Positions 21,815 through 33,209 of a DNA stretch of 64,000 nt are shown piece by piece; position 1 is the first letter of the stretch, and the number at the start of each line of letters is the position of its first letter. The notes under the pieces were generated by a model, which ran no database searches, was not told where the DNA came from, and saw only the letters and a list, made by a program, of their open reading frames with translations. Origin of the DNA: Halichoerus grypus (Eukaryota > Chordata > Mammalia > Carnivora > Phocidae); NCBI RefSeq assembly GCF_964656455.1, contig NC_135726.1:32827930-32891929 (forward strand), given 5' to 3'. The translations under genes and the position numbers were made by a program.

Positions 21815-21955
21815 TGTCGTGGGCTTGTCTGTGCCATTCTCTCTGCCTGGAACCCCCCCCGCCCCCCCCCCCACCGTTTGCTTCCTTGGCAAAGCCAGAC
21901 CATCCTTTCCTGCCTCCCCAGAAGCCTCCCCTGACCCCTGAGCAGTAAGCAGACT
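21815..21955 (+). repeat. L2 fragment with poly-C tract
   Basis: Reads 'cattctctctgcctggaac', then a C-tract broken by one G (21851-21873), then 'tttgcttccttggcaaagcc' and 'cctgcctccccagaagcctc', which fits the L2 3' region. Confidence 0.5.
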
Positions 21956-21980
21956 CTTGTTTACCAAATATATTTTTCTT

Positions 21981-22183
21981 TTTTTCTTTTTTTTTAAGAT
22001 TTATTTATTTATTTGAGAGAGCGAGAATGAGAGAGAGAGAGTACATGAGAGGGGGGAGGGTCAGAGGGAGAAGCAGACTCCCCGCTGAGCAGGGAGCCCG
22101 ATGCGGGACTCGATCCAGGGACTCCAGGATCATGACCTGAGCCGAAGGCAGTTGCTTAACCAACTGAGCCACCCAGGCGCCCC
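21981..22183 (-). mobile_element. SINEC (can-SINE), antisense
   Basis: The reverse-complement head lies at 22165-22183 (ccacccaggcgcc), with 'gatcatgacctgagcc' inside and an oligo-T/(TTTA) end at 21981-22013. Target-site duplications of 17 bases (21964-21980 and 22184-22200) differ at one position, implying a fairly young insertion. Confidence 0.96.
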
Positions 22184-22204
22184 CCAAATACATTTTTCTT
22201 GCTT

Positions 22205-22445
22205 TCTGCTAATTATTAGGTGAATTCGTTGTGGAAGATCTATTACATAAAGACAAGCCAAAGGAAGAAGATAAAACCTAACCACTGTCCAGAGATCCAG
22301 GGTCTTGGCGTTTGTCCTTCCTGATTCTGGTTCTGCAATCTGCTTTTTCCCAAGTACCTAGAGATTGTAAACAGTGTATCATATTGTTAAATACTTTCCT
22401 AAAGCTTCCACGAATCGGCATTATCGTGTTCCATTGTCTGGCTGT
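22205..22445. repeat. Possible old L1 3' remnant
   Basis: The phrase 'ctgcaatctgctttttccc' followed by 'gtgtatcatattgttaaata' and 'atcgtgttccattgtctgg' resembles old L1 3' sequence. The call is weak. Confidence 0.35.
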
Positions 22446-23084
22446 GTTCAGGTGGGTATTGCAGTCCCCTGGGGCCAGATGGGACCCAGCCATCCCAGCA
22501 GCCCACCCACGGGGCTTGTGAAGGCCAGGACCTTGCCTCTTCACCTGTGTTCGCCCAGGGGCTGGCATTTGGCTGGAGGGTTCATGGGATGTGTTTGCTG
22601 GATGAACGAATGGTCTGGAATGGTGTTCTTTCTCCCATCATGGCCAGAGCTAACGAAGCCTGTACTTTGGGCCTTTTTCTTTTCCCTACTCCAAGTATCC
22701 TCCTGCCTTCTCCCAGAAAGAACACTCTATATCCCAGTCTGCAGTTGTTGCACCTCTAAGAGTCAAGCCCAAAGGCTTGGAGGGGTTGGGCTGGGAGTGG
22801 GTGGATGGAGAGCTGCCTAAAGGTTAGTGATTGCAGTGCTGACCGCTCCTAAGTGGCTTCCAGGCCCGGAGGGTGGGAGGTTCAGGGGGGCCCAGGGGCT
22901 GCTGCTGGTTGTGGGCGGGAGGAACTCCGGTGGGGTGCGGAGGTCCTGGCCGCCTCCCAGCTTCAGCAGCCACGTTCGAAGGCCTCCAAGGGCAGGCCTG
23001 ATGCTGCTTTGTGCACCTGGTGCCATCGCTCTGTGCTTACCTGGGAGCTGAGCAACCATTGTACCCCCTCAGGCCTGCTGGAAA
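22446..23084. other. Unique intronic sequence
   Basis: Mixed composition. No recognised repeat, exon or RNA. Confidence 0.4.
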
Positions 23085-23205
23085 CTAGGGTCAAAAGCCT
23101 TAATTTGTTCAGGCATGGATTAAACAAATGTTTATCACACACCTCTTCTGTAGCAGGCTCTGTGCTGGTCCCTGCCTTCAAGGAGCCCTACAGTTTAGGG
23201 GTAAG
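23085..23205 (+). repeat. Ancient interspersed repeat, family unassigned
   Basis: Carries 'aaatgtttatcacacacctc', 'gcaggctctgtgctggtccc' and 'tgccttcaaggagccctaca', the same phrase family as at 12183 and 20090. Confidence 0.55.
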
Positions 23206-23209
23206 GGTG

Positions 23210-23324
23210 TAGGGTGACCACCTGCCCCGGTTTGCCCTAGACCGAGAGGCTTCCTGGAATATAGGATTTTCCGTGCTAAAACTGGGAAAGTCCCAGACAA
23301 AGTGGGACAAGCTGGTACACCCTA
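23210..23324. repeat. Short DNA-transposon fossil with terminal inverted repeats
   Basis: Begins TAGGGTGACCA and ends near TGGTACACCCTA, so the ends are inverted copies (TAGGGTG / CACCCTA). The inside has 'tgccccggtttgccctagac' and 'aaaactgggaaagtcccaga'. This matches a common mammalian MITE-like repeat whose name I cannot give with confidence. Confidence 0.6.
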
Positions 23325-24783
23325 GTCAGACGTAGACATAGATTCCCGTCATCCAAGGAGAAGCAGTCAGAGCCCCGCAGGTGGGATGGAAGGAGGGGCA
23401 TGGGTGGGGGGGGAGTGGAGGGATGGACTCAAGGGGGGGATCTCATGTGACAGGTCTGGCATGCCTACTGGGAGCTTTACATGGAGCTGTGCCATCCCTA
23501 GAAATAGTTTCTACCAAAGACTCTTCCCCTCCTTCTCGGTTCCCCCACCCCCGGTGGTCCCCCTCTGGGCACGGCATCGCTGGCTGCTGGGGCCAAGCAG
23601 CCCTCTGGAAAGTGCATGCCTGGGGCCTGGGTTCAGTTGCCTCTACCAGCCTCCAAGACCAAGGTTTTCTCTTTGAAGAAGAGGGTTCCCCAATGTCTGC
23701 TCTGAAGGGGAAATCTGTCCTTCCTCTTTTGGGATGGGGAGATTGTTACCAATTTTATGTTTTTCAAGTCACATTACCTCTTGGGGTTGACTCTTGACAG
23801 CCTCATCTATGACTTGAGCTTATTGTTCACCCATGTCTCCATTCACTTCTTCACTCAACACTGATTGTCTATTCCGTGATTTTGTGATGTACCGCTCTCA
23901 GAGCTGGGCACTTGGGAACCGGCAGATAGAAAACTCCTGGCCCCGAGCCTTGGGAGCTGTCTCCAAGCCAGACAGCTCCGGAAGTAGCTTTCTCACCTAC
24001 AGGTGCTGGTGGGAACGACTGCATTCCTTCAGTCAGTGGAGCCTTATCCATCCCTTAGGGGGCCTCCCTGAGGGCTGACACCCAGGGTGGAGGCTCCCTT
24101 GCCAGGTACCTCTGGAACCAATGTCCCCGGAAGGCTGTGGGGGGCTTGGGAGAATGCAATTTTGCACCCTTCTCTTGGAAAAGCCATTTGTCTATGGAAA
24201 TGCAATTTGCTTTTGAAAGGAGGAGAAAGAAGAGGAAGGCCACCAGGGTGAGAACCTGTTTCCTACAGGCCAACTCCAAAGTCAGTTTCTAGCATGGAGG
24301 TGAAATCCTGGGAAAATGTAGGGCTGGGCTAGACATGTGGTTACCATCCCCCATGATCCCCCCTCACCCCTGATTCTAAATGCTCTGGTGCCCAGCAGAA
24401 ATGATGATTATTTCTTAACATGCTTTGAAAAAAAAAAAATCAATGAAGGACAACCCCAAGCCCGCCACGTCATGGTACGGTAGTGCAAAGAGAATTTTAA
24501 AAGAAGCAACCAAAATTTCTAGAGAAGATTTCTTTGTGTGTTCCAGTGGCCGTGGCGTGGTTGAGGCAGGTCGCCTCTCTCATTCTGGGGCACGTGGTGG
24601 CGGGGGGGGTCCTGAAGGCAAAAGCAGAGCCTCGGAGGAAGGAAAAGACCCTGCGCTGGAATGTGCATGCCTATGTATTGGTGTGTGTGTTCCTATCAAC
24701 ACATGTACACATTTATCACATTACATCCGCTTTTACCTTTAAAATTTTATGAACACGGGCATATGGTGCATTATCCTGCCAGA
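23325..24783. other. Intronic sequence
   Basis: At 23830-23970 there is a further weak copy of the unassigned ancient repeat ('cactgattgtctattccgtg', 'agagctgggcacttgg'). Nothing else is recognised. Confidence 0.4.
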
Positions 24784-24870
24784 GTGTGAGTGCGTGTGCG
24801 TGTGCGTGTGCGTGTGCGTGTGTGTGTGCGTGTGTGTGTGTGTGCGTGTGTGTGTGTGTGCGCGCATGCA
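24784..24870. repeat. (TG)n tract with regular CG interruptions
   Basis: TGTGCG units at the left grade into pure TG runs and end in TGCGCGCATGCA. It is alternating purine-pyrimidine along nearly its whole length, with several CpG. False Cys-Val and Thr-His frames arise from it. Confidence 0.95.
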
Positions 24871-25300
24871 GCCAGGCCTGCTTGGTGCTCGCTCCTCGAG
24901 TGGCTGAGGAAGTCTTTTGGAGCGAGCGCCTTGGAGTGCGTGGGGCTGGGGGGCTGTGGGTGAGCCGACCTCCCCAGGGCCCCAGCCTGGCCCTTGGCCC
25001 ACCAGGCCATGAATACATTTCCATCCATCTCCGGCCCCCATCACCTAGGCAGCTAATTCCTCTGAGCCCCTCTGCCTTATTAAAGTCACAGATCACTTTC
25101 GCGAGCTTAACGCTGTCAAGACCAGTGCGCCCCAGTTCCAGCCCCTCTCCGCCATGCAGCCTCTCCTGGAGGGCTGGTGGGGGGTGCGGTGGAGGTGAGG
25201 GTCCTGCCAGCCGCCCCCCGCTGCACCCCCCGCCCGGCCCCCCCCCCCCCGGGTTCGGTCTGCCCGACGCCTTGCAGTGATCAGTGAGGTCGCCTCAAGA
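24871..25300. other. GC-rich intronic block with 13-base C-run
   Basis: Contains a C homopolymer at 25238-25250 within a C-rich stretch, and CpG sites around 24880-24930 and 25090-25280. No exon is supported. Confidence 0.45.
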
Positions 25301-25630
25301 TTCCTTCAGTAAAGCCCTTGGCAGGGATACAAGGACCATCACAGCTGTGCTGCACAGACCCGCTTCCAAAGGCGAGGACTGGGCCGGCCCACTGGAAGTG
25401 GCGCGGCGGCGGAGGGGTGCGAGGCTTGCTGCTGGTTCGGAGAACACTCCTCCTGTCCCCGGCTGCCTCGGCCTCCCCTGTTATGAAATATGGATGGTAC
25501 CGGTTCCAGCGTTGGGAGACTCGCTGGCAGCGCCGAGCGTCTCCAAAGGCCCGCCTTGTGCATGCACCTAAACACTTCACTGAGCAATCTGTCAACATGT
25601 CAGCAACACATGTTTTGTAAAAAGCTTCCA

Positions 25631-25650
25631 GTGGGAGTAATGACTCCCAC
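25631..25650. other. Inverted repeat GTGGGAGT-4-ACTCCCAC
   Basis: The arms are perfectly complementary over eight bases with the spacer AATG. It lies 45 bases before a tandemly repeated module, within a repeat-poor stretch. Confidence 0.7.
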
Positions 25651-25696
25651 CAGGACTTCCAAAATGCTTTGAATTCAGCAGATTTCTATTGCGGGC

Positions 25697-25850
25697 ATCC
25701 CCTGGGGTGCCTTTTACAATGCCTACATTTCAGAAATTTGAGCCACAGACCCCTGGGGGTTTCCTTTCATAATGCCTCAAAATGTAGGGTTATATTGTTG
25801 GAAGTCCCCATGGGGTCTTTATTAATACCTGAATTCTGAGGAACTGGAAA
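25697..25850. repeat. Three diverged copies of a ~50-58 bp module
   Basis: Each copy opens with a CCCC(A/T)GGGG-type palindrome followed by a CTTT-rich phrase and AAT(G/A)CCT. Copies start at about 25699, 25749 and 25807. They are far from identical, so the duplication is old, yet the opening palindrome and the AATGCCT-like phrase persist in all three. Confidence 0.6.
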
Positions 25851-26165
25851 TTACACAGGGCACTGCAGGGGCCCAGATCCACACCAGGAAGAAGAGAAAA
25901 ACTCTGTGGGGAGATTTTTTTTCTTCATGCAAGAGTGAAAGAGAAGAATTTGCTAAAGGACAAAATTGAGTGTGTTTGAGCTCCCTTCATTTAATCTGCC
26001 TTCTAGAACGCTACAGTAAAATCTGCAACGGGGAAGGGGGGAAATGACTTTTCTATTTTTAAATCTCACTTTGATATTTTAGGGGCCGGGGCATATTCTC
26101 TTTAAACACCCAGTGTCGAGGGGCTATTGTTTAAAAATAAATTATTTTTCTTTTTGGTAATTGAA

Positions 26166-27070
26166 AACACCTCTGCCGTGCCCCCCTCTCCCGGGGTCTC
26201 CCCTCTTCCTTAGAGCTGTTAAACTCCTGGGGCGCGCGCCGGCTCATTATCATTAACCGTTTGGGGTCGGTTTGAGATATTGGCCCGCTCACTGTCCTCC
26301 CCTCCCCTCCCCTCCCCTCCCTTCTGTGCATTAAAGATGAGAAAATCAACCTTGGAGAGGGTCCAACCCCCCCGTGCGAACTGGATTCAAACCCTCTCTC
26401 CCAGTCGGGGCCATCAGAATAGGAAATAGTGAGGTTGCCGGCTACTTTTTTTTGCAAGTGTTTTGTTGCTGAAGTCTTGCAAAGACAGAAGGGATGTTCT
26501 CCTGTCCCTCAACACACACGCACACGCACACACACCAGCTTCTGTGTGTGCCTTGTTCGAGCTCTCGTCTGCACGCTCACCTTCGGTATTGTATTTTTAA
26601 AAGTTACAAGACTTCCACATGTTAAGCCTTAGGGTTAATTTAAGCTGCCTTTTTTCCTTTCTAAATCTGGCATTCACTGGCTTGCTGAAAAGAGGTCTCT
26701 CGCTCTCTCTTTCTATTACAGTCTCATTGACTGGGACAAGAAAATAACATTGAGAGAGCTAACTTGCTGCCGCCAAGGCCAAGAAATTCTAAGTTGCTGA
26801 TAAGACCCTCCCTCTTCCCTCCCCCCTCCGCCCCCCCTCCCTCCCTCCCTCTTTCTCCCTCCTCCCTCCTCCTTTCTGCCAGAGTGACTGGATCACACAG
26901 GGGACTCGGGAACTCACATTTTTCCCCCCTCGGTGAGACTCCCAGACGGTGCTCAACCATCTGTGGTCCCGTGGGTCCAGCAGAGGGGGCCCGAGGAGGG
27001 GGGTTTGCCCATCAGGAGCTGGTTGGGTCAGACACTCACAGAGATCCTATGCACCCACCCTGAGCGGGCT
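26166..27070. other. Intronic block with pyrimidine tracts
   Basis: A (CCCCT)n run lies at 26297-26322, an (ACACGC)-type run at 26509-26536, and a long polypyrimidine tract at 26803-26880 made of C and T with a single G. Between them (26570-26800) the sequence is AT-rich and unique. Confidence 0.6.
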
Positions 27071-28420
27071 GATTAATTAAGCAATTGCATCATTGATTCA
27101 AGGTTTGTGATTTGGTGCCAGGGCGCTGGCTGGCGCATTCCTGAGCTTCCCTCCCCTGGGCTGTCAGTTGTAGGATCCCTTTCTTTTTTTCCAGGCGGAT
27201 TTTCCTCCTCCTGCCAACGCTGGGCGCTTGGTGAGGAAAGGAATTGGGGCCCCTGTGTCTCAGCCACCCTCCCCCCACCCCCTACCGCCCGACCCCCAGC
27301 CAGGAAGCTCTGGTGGTGGCTCCTGGGGTGTCTTGATGGGTGGGGCTGCGGGCTCACAGCCCTGGGCACACCCCAGGAGGGGACTTCTCTCCTCCCAGCA
27401 GGGCCCCATGGGCTTCAGCAGGGGCTCCAAGGCTGAGAGGGCAGGGAGCCCTGTGGCGCTGATTTGACATTTTTAGCTGAAGACCTTTGTTCAGACCAAT
27501 TTCCAAGTCGCTTTGGGTTGGAGTGCATTCTGCTTTTTTCTTTTTCTTCCTTTCTTCCTTCCTTCCTTCCTTCTTCTTCTTCTTTTTTTAAATCCTGGGC
27601 CTATTTTTCCTTTTTCTTTCAAAGCGATGAAATAGAATCTGACCCCGGGAATCCCATTCTCGCCATCTCTTTCCCCAAGCCACCCTCTCCCGCCTGACCA
27701 AGAAGGCCTGAATGTCCCAGTGGCCTCTGGGTCTCAGACCATCCTCTCCCGGCCCCCTCCCCGGGTCTTCCGAGGGCTGCAGGCTCCCACGGGAGGCCAT
27801 CTCCCAGCCTGGGGCCTGGTTCCAGAGCAGCAGGGTGGGAGCTGCCATCTTCCTGTCCTCCTTCCTCCCGAAGACTTTGGCCTCCGTTGGGGGAGGCCGT
27901 GAAGTCTGCCCAGATGCGTTCGTAGCCTCTGACCTCAGGGTTGAGAGCCGCGGTGATGGGTGGGGAAGTAGTCGAGCAAGAAAATTCAACCCACTTCCAA
28001 GGATACAGACTTTTTCCAGGGGAGGCCTCAGCTATGTGGCAAGAACCTCTTCAGTTTTCATTGAATGGAGGTGGCATTATAAGAGCTACCCCTCACCCTC
28101 CTGCTCCTTGGGGGCCGGGGGGCGGGGGGAGGCTTGGGGAACAAACCCAAACCCAAACCATAAAAGCAACCCAAACCAAACAATAGAAATTCCTCCTCCT
28201 TGTGTGCCTCAAAGTAAACAGTGAAGACACTGCCTTTGGGGGAGAGGGGATTGCAAACTTAGGTTCTTTAGAAAACCCATCCTGTTTGCCAAAATAGATG
28301 GCGAACCCCCTTCCAGCGCTAAAATCCGCGTGGTTCCAGAGAGGAAGGCTTGCAGGGGGAGGTGGCGTCCTTGAGCCCCGAGCAGATGTCCAGGGAGGGG
28401 AGGCCAGAAAGCCTCCTCTG
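27071..28420. other. Intronic sequence with CT-rich run
   Basis: The stretch 27071-27115 is AT-rich and contains 'gattaattaagcaattgcat', a homeodomain-type cluster. A (TTCC)n/(TTC)n run lies at 27531-27590. Elsewhere there are GC-rich open frames on both strands without domains. Confidence 0.45.
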
Positions 28421-28424
28421 TGCA

Positions 28425-28990
28425 GTGATTTATTTTATTTTTTAGATCTATACGCTTTGGCCACATTTATTTATTTATTTCCAAAGGGCTATTTTTGGCT
28501 TCTGCCCGGGCTCCTTTGTAGCAAAGCCCCCTTTTCTAGAATTTCCTCTCCTTTATTAGAGTTACAGCTCAGCTTTGTGCGGCCCCGGGGGAGCCGGCCA
28601 GCCGCTGGCAATTTCTCTCAGACACCCAATTACCCCCTGACGTCAGTGCTTCCTCGCCCTGCTCCCCTGGGTGCCTGCATTTTTTCCTTTGTAACACTAA
28701 TAGCTGACTAGCTAAGTGCCTGTCGGTTCCTTGGCAGAGGAGTTGATTGTGTTTTCGGCTGGATACTAAATCCAAAAACTATGTAAAAATGTCAATAGGT
28801 GAGTGCACATTGATTTTGGTTAGTCACAGTGATATTTGAGCCCCTTTGGGGACTCTGTCTGGGGAAGTATTTTACAAGAAAGATAATATAACAGAAAATT
28901 ACTGGAGCTCCGCGGGTCTCTGGTGGGTTTCTTAGGGGCCTGCTAAATTGCTGTAGAATCAACAAATGCTTTATTAATCTAAATTTGTGG
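28425..28990. promoter_or_regulatory. Candidate enhancer block with consensus CRE
   Basis: Roughly 560 bases with no recognised transposon and alternating AT-rich and motif-rich text. It contains the full palindromic cAMP-response element TGACGTCA at 28638-28645, next to CAATTAC (homeodomain-like), and several TAAT/ATTA cores at 28700-28990. Developmental transcription-factor introns often hold such elements (known). Activity here is inferred. Confidence 0.45.
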
Positions 28991-29028
28991 TTTTGTTCTT
29001 TCTTCTCTTCAGAAGGTTGGAGTTTTAA

Positions 29029-29600
29029 TGATGCCGGCGGCGAGGCTGGGCGGCGCGGCCCACACCTTGGCTGCCGGGCTGGGGTACCCTGGCTGGTAAT
29101 GAACTCCCAGAGGATTCTGGGAGCAGGGCGGCTGTGTTCCCAGCCGGCTTCCTGGGGAATGCGGAGCAGGCGCCGGGCCCGCCGCTTGCCAGGCCCAGGT
29201 CTGCGCGAGCAGATAAAGTGAGGGGCTGAGGGCCTGGAACAGCTGTGCCGGGCCAGGCTGACTGGGAGCGGCTGATAAGGGCCCAGAAGGAGCCCAGGCG
29301 GGCGGCGTGGCACCGCCAGAAATCTGACGGGGTATCAGGACTGGCAAAGAAAGTTAAACGCGGCCGGTTCCGGGGGATGCTTGGCGGCCCTGCGGAGAAA
29401 GATAATGGTAATTGATGGAATCAAAGTCACAACACAGCCTTGTGTTTTCTTGGCAATTAATCCCCCCCTCCCCAACTCCTAACCCCCTGGCATTCTCAGG
29501 GCCCAGGATGCCCTGTGAGCAGCCTGCGCGCTCAGATAATCAGCATGCCCTCCTTGCTTTGGCGGGCGGGAGCTGGGAAGATGCGGCCCGGGCGCAGACA
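29029..29600. promoter_or_regulatory. CpG-rich patch with four GATA motifs
   Basis: CpG dinucleotides are frequent at 29030-29060, 29160-29210 and 29290-29395. AGATAA or TGATAAG occurs at 29211, 29273, 29400 and 29534, and ATCAAAG (TCF/LEF-like) at 29420-29426. No recent repeat is present until the T-run at 29617-29633. Candidate regulatory element. Confidence 0.4.
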
Positions 29601-29639
29601 CAATTAGAGACCAGGTTTTTTTTTTTTTTTTTTAAATAA

Positions 29640-31600
29640 ATATAGTACAAGCAAACAAGTCGGGAAAGAAAGCCCCACTGAAAAGTTAGGGATGTGTCAC
29701 TCTGGGAGCTCATCTGATCTTGCTCTGGAAGGCAAGGAGGAAAATCGATGTCTTTGTAAGGGTGCGTGGCGCTGGGGTCTGTCTCCTGGCTGGGCAGGAC
29801 AATGTGAGTGGGGCCAGTCCCTGCACACGCGCGTGCGCACACGTGCACACACGCACCACGCCTCCCCCACGGTGCTGCCGGGGAGACTGTGCCGATAATG
29901 GGCCAGCGGTTTATGCTTATGCCCTGTACAGATGTGCCTGCCTCTCTTGCGCGTATGTAGGCCTGCCCCCCTCTACCTTTTGTCCCTTGAAAGGCAGCCC
30001 TTCTCAACAATAGGCCGACCGGGCTGTTTCCGCGGGCTCACGCTGCTGCCCGCCTGCTCCGTAGGTAAGGCTTTCAGCCGGCCTTTTGTTGTGCACACGC
30101 TGGGACACACCTGCTTGCAGACACGCGTGAACGCACGACTCTGGGGCACACACCCACTCTCCTGCCCGGCCCTGGCTTGCTGGCTCCTGAGCAGGTCCGG
30201 CTGTGCCCCAGGGAAGCCCCAGTGTCGACTCCAGGGTCTTAAGCAAATAAAACACTCCAAAAAATTTCCCTGGAGTCTTTTGAAATTAAAATCAGTGTGC
30301 AGTAAAACGGCGTGTCAGTCCAGCGTGTGAGGTGCAGGCCTCCAATAATCGGAGATCGTAGAAGGGAAGCGATCCGGAGCAGTCTTCAGGCGATTCTACC
30401 TGGTGCTCCGCATACACGCCAGGACCCTTCTTGGTTGGTGTTAGGGAGCCCATCTCTGGCTAGGTGACAGAAGCCAGGTGACAGAGGGACCCATGGGACA
30501 GGACTGAGAGGCCTCTGATTTTCTTCTGACCTCCTGCCAGGTCTATCCCATCCTGCCTTGGTGAGGGGCTGACATTAGCCTTCCATGGAAGCAGGGTCCC
30601 GAGTGTGGGCAGACAGAGAGAGAGAGGTGTGGGCCGGCCCTCCCCAGCCAGCCTCCTCCCCCAGGACTGGCCGCATTCCTGCATCAGCCCTCACCAGCTC
30701 CCCCAGGGCTTTGTCTCCCCTGTAAGGGTCGGAGGAAGGAGGTTTGGAAAGGAGGCCCCCTGGTGACTTCTGAGCCATCAAAGCCTGGGACAGCACGCCT
30801 CCAGGCCCCTCAGCTCCCCTCCTGAATGGGCTCTGCAGGCCGGCAGCTGTTTGGGGGCCTGGAGAGGAGGAAGGGGGCTGGTTCTTTGTCCCTGGAAGGA
30901 GGCCTCCCGGAGGCCCAGGCCTGTGTGGCGGGCAGCCACGTTAACCTTCCACCCTGGGGGGAGGGGGCTTGCCTCAGGTCAGGCACATAATGAGGCCAGG
31001 TCCCTGGCTGTCCCCTGCCTGGGCTCCTACAACAAAGGCCCCGTCAGGCTGCACAATGAGGGGGAGGCGGCCGGGTGGGGGCGGGTAGGTGCCGGCGGCC
31101 TCTGCGGCCCAGGGTTTCCGTCCAGCCCACCCCATGCTGGGCACTTCAAAGGGGCAGAGGGGAGAGGCCAGCCCGACCCCGGCGGGCCTGGGCCTCCTGC
31201 TCCCAAAGCTGCCACCGGAGGTGGAAAAACACCTTGAGAACATGGTCATGGAGTCCGGTTTTTGGAATCTGGCGCCACGGGAAGCCCTTGGTCTGGGGTC
31301 TTTCTCTGGCAGCCGTGTTTCACTTTCTTTGTTTGGAGCGAGAGCTCAAGATGGCCCAATTATTTAAATCAGAGCCTTTCAAATCAACAACAACAACAGC
31401 ATCCAGTGTCTGAGGACACATACATGTCACTGAGTCCGGAGCGTGTACTCACCTCTCCTGAGTGCTTTTTCTATCTGCTTGATGAGGTGGGAGGGTGAGC
31501 AGGTCTCTGGGCACCTCTGCCCTTCAGGTGGGAGGAGGGGAGCCAAAGACCCGTCCTGGGGCACAGAACTTAGCTCTTTCCTCCTCCGGACTCCCGCATT
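29640..31600. other. Intronic sequence
   Basis: An alternating CA/CG tract lies at 29822-29866. The block 30850-31230 is GC-rich with frames open on both strands. A (CAA)n bit lies at 31384-31399. No exon is supported. Confidence 0.4.
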
Positions 31601-31860
31601 CTCACAATAACACGGACAGCTGGGCAGCGGTCCCATTTCACAGATGGTAAGCAAGGCTGCCTGAGAGAACACAGCTCTGTCACTCGCAAACCCTGTGACT
31701 CCTGTGGATTTATCGAACCTCCTCGTGCCTCAGTTTCCTCATCTGTAAAATGCGGCTAATAACCATACCTACCTTGCGGGAGCGCTGGGAGGATGCCTTG
31801 AAATACCGTGTCAGGGGCTCCGAGTGCACAGAGTAAGCGCCCAATAAACAATGTCAGTTC
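31600..31860 (+). repeat. MIR (sense), with a small antisense MIR piece in front
   Basis: From about 31670: 'gctctgtcactcgcaaaccc', 'gtgcctcagtttcctcatct', 'gtaaaatgcggctaataacc' and 'agtaagcgcccaataaac', which is the classic MIR order. In front (31600-31660) 'cccatttcacagatggtaag' reads as the reverse core. Confidence 0.85.
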
Positions 31861-32183
31861 TTGTTGAAGTCGGTGGGTCTGGAGTTGGGTCCAGGTCTTC
31901 TCGGCTCCAGAGCCAGTGCCCTTTTTACTTCCAGACCGAACAAAAGAAAACCCTGTAAGGCTGCTGAGGGATGATTGGTCTGAGCTGCTGGGTGTAGAGC
32001 TGAGGAAGAGGCCCAGAGGGGGGATAGGGACAGTCCGAGCCACAGGTGTCTTGGGGACCGGGATGGGAGCCATGCTCTCCTGTCTTCAGCAGGTGTGGGG
32101 TGCATGTAGGTGTTGGGCGTAATTTGTCAGCTTTTGCTTAACTGCAGACTCATTTCTTCACATGATATTGGACCATGTTTTGT

Positions 32184-32368
32184 TTTTAAAGATTTTATTT
32201 ATTTGAGAGAGAGAGCTTGAGCAGGGGGCGCAGGGAGGGGCAGAGGCAGAGGGAGAAGCAGGCCCCCCACTGAGCAGGGAGCCCAACGCAGGACTCGATC
32301 CCAGGACCCTGGGATCATGACCTGAGCCGAAGGCAGATGCTTAATCGACTGAGCCACCCAGGCGCCCC
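32184..32368 (-). mobile_element. SINEC (can-SINE), antisense
   Basis: The reverse head ends at 32368 (ccacccaggcgcccc), the body contains 'gggatcatgacctgagcc', and the tail is 'tttttaaagattttattt'. Target-site duplications of 15 bases (32169-32183 and 32369-32383) differ at one base. Confidence 0.96.
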
Positions 32369-32383
32369 TGGACCATATTTTGT

Positions 32384-33209
32384 ATCTTGGAAATGCTCAC
32401 GATGATTTCCAGAGGCCCTTTCAACACAATCTCAAGAGGCTGTTGGGTAACCAAAAATGGGCTGCCTGGTCCCTTTCACCCTAGCCATGGCCTGGGGGGT
32501 GCCTGTCCTGGAGAGAAGGCATCAGAGTCCTTCCCGGAAGGATGAGGGCAGGGCCTGTGTGGAGCGCCCTTTGCAGGAGAGGAAAGCATAGGCCCTTCAG
32601 TCCTTGGGAGTGCGACGGCTGTAAGGTGATGGGAAGAAAGGCACGCCAAAGGACTTCTCCGTGCTGGGCAGCCATCTCTGCTTGCGGGGGAACCGAGATT
32701 GGATGCTTTTACCACGTGGGCAGAAAAAGAGCTTTGTGAAGTACCTGGAGGTACAAAACCACATTTCAAACTAGCTGGAGAATAAACCTTGAGGCATGGA
32801 GGGATCCTTGGGAGTTCACCTCTCATGTTCTCTTGTCTCTGCTTTCCTCTTTGTTGGCTTCGTTCTCAGCCAGGCTCTTCCTAAGAGGGGCTGGTTAATC
32901 CCCCTCCCCTCCGTGGCCCCACACTCACATCCTCCTTGCTGAGCAAGAGCATCTCTTTTCTGACGACTAGTGAGAAAGCCTCAGGATTCACTCCAGTTGG
33001 CCCACACTGGTCACATGCCTACCCCAAACCGGTCTGGTGGCTGGGGGATGCAGTGCTATTAGCCGGCTTGGGGTATCTGAATCATAGAGAGAGGAGAGTT
33101 TGCTCAAGGAAGACAGGGCTGCTCTTACAGAAGGTGGGACGGGTGGTGCACATCCTGAAAAGCATGGTGGATTCCACCTCGGCATCGGGAAGCATCCTTC
33201 GAACTTTGT
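32384..33209. other. Unique intronic sequence
   Basis: No recognised repeat, exon or RNA in about 800 bases. Confidence 0.4.

Larger units (their letters stand above)
25560..26165. promoter_or_regulatory. Repeat-poor AT-rich block, candidate conserved element
   Basis: Six hundred bases without recognised transposons. It includes an 8-base palindrome pair at 25631-25650, a three-copy diverged repeat at 25697-25850, and AT-rich motifs such as 'gctattgtttaaaaataaa' at 26124-26142 (SOX/FOX-like). That it is an enhancer is inference. Confidence 0.4.
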
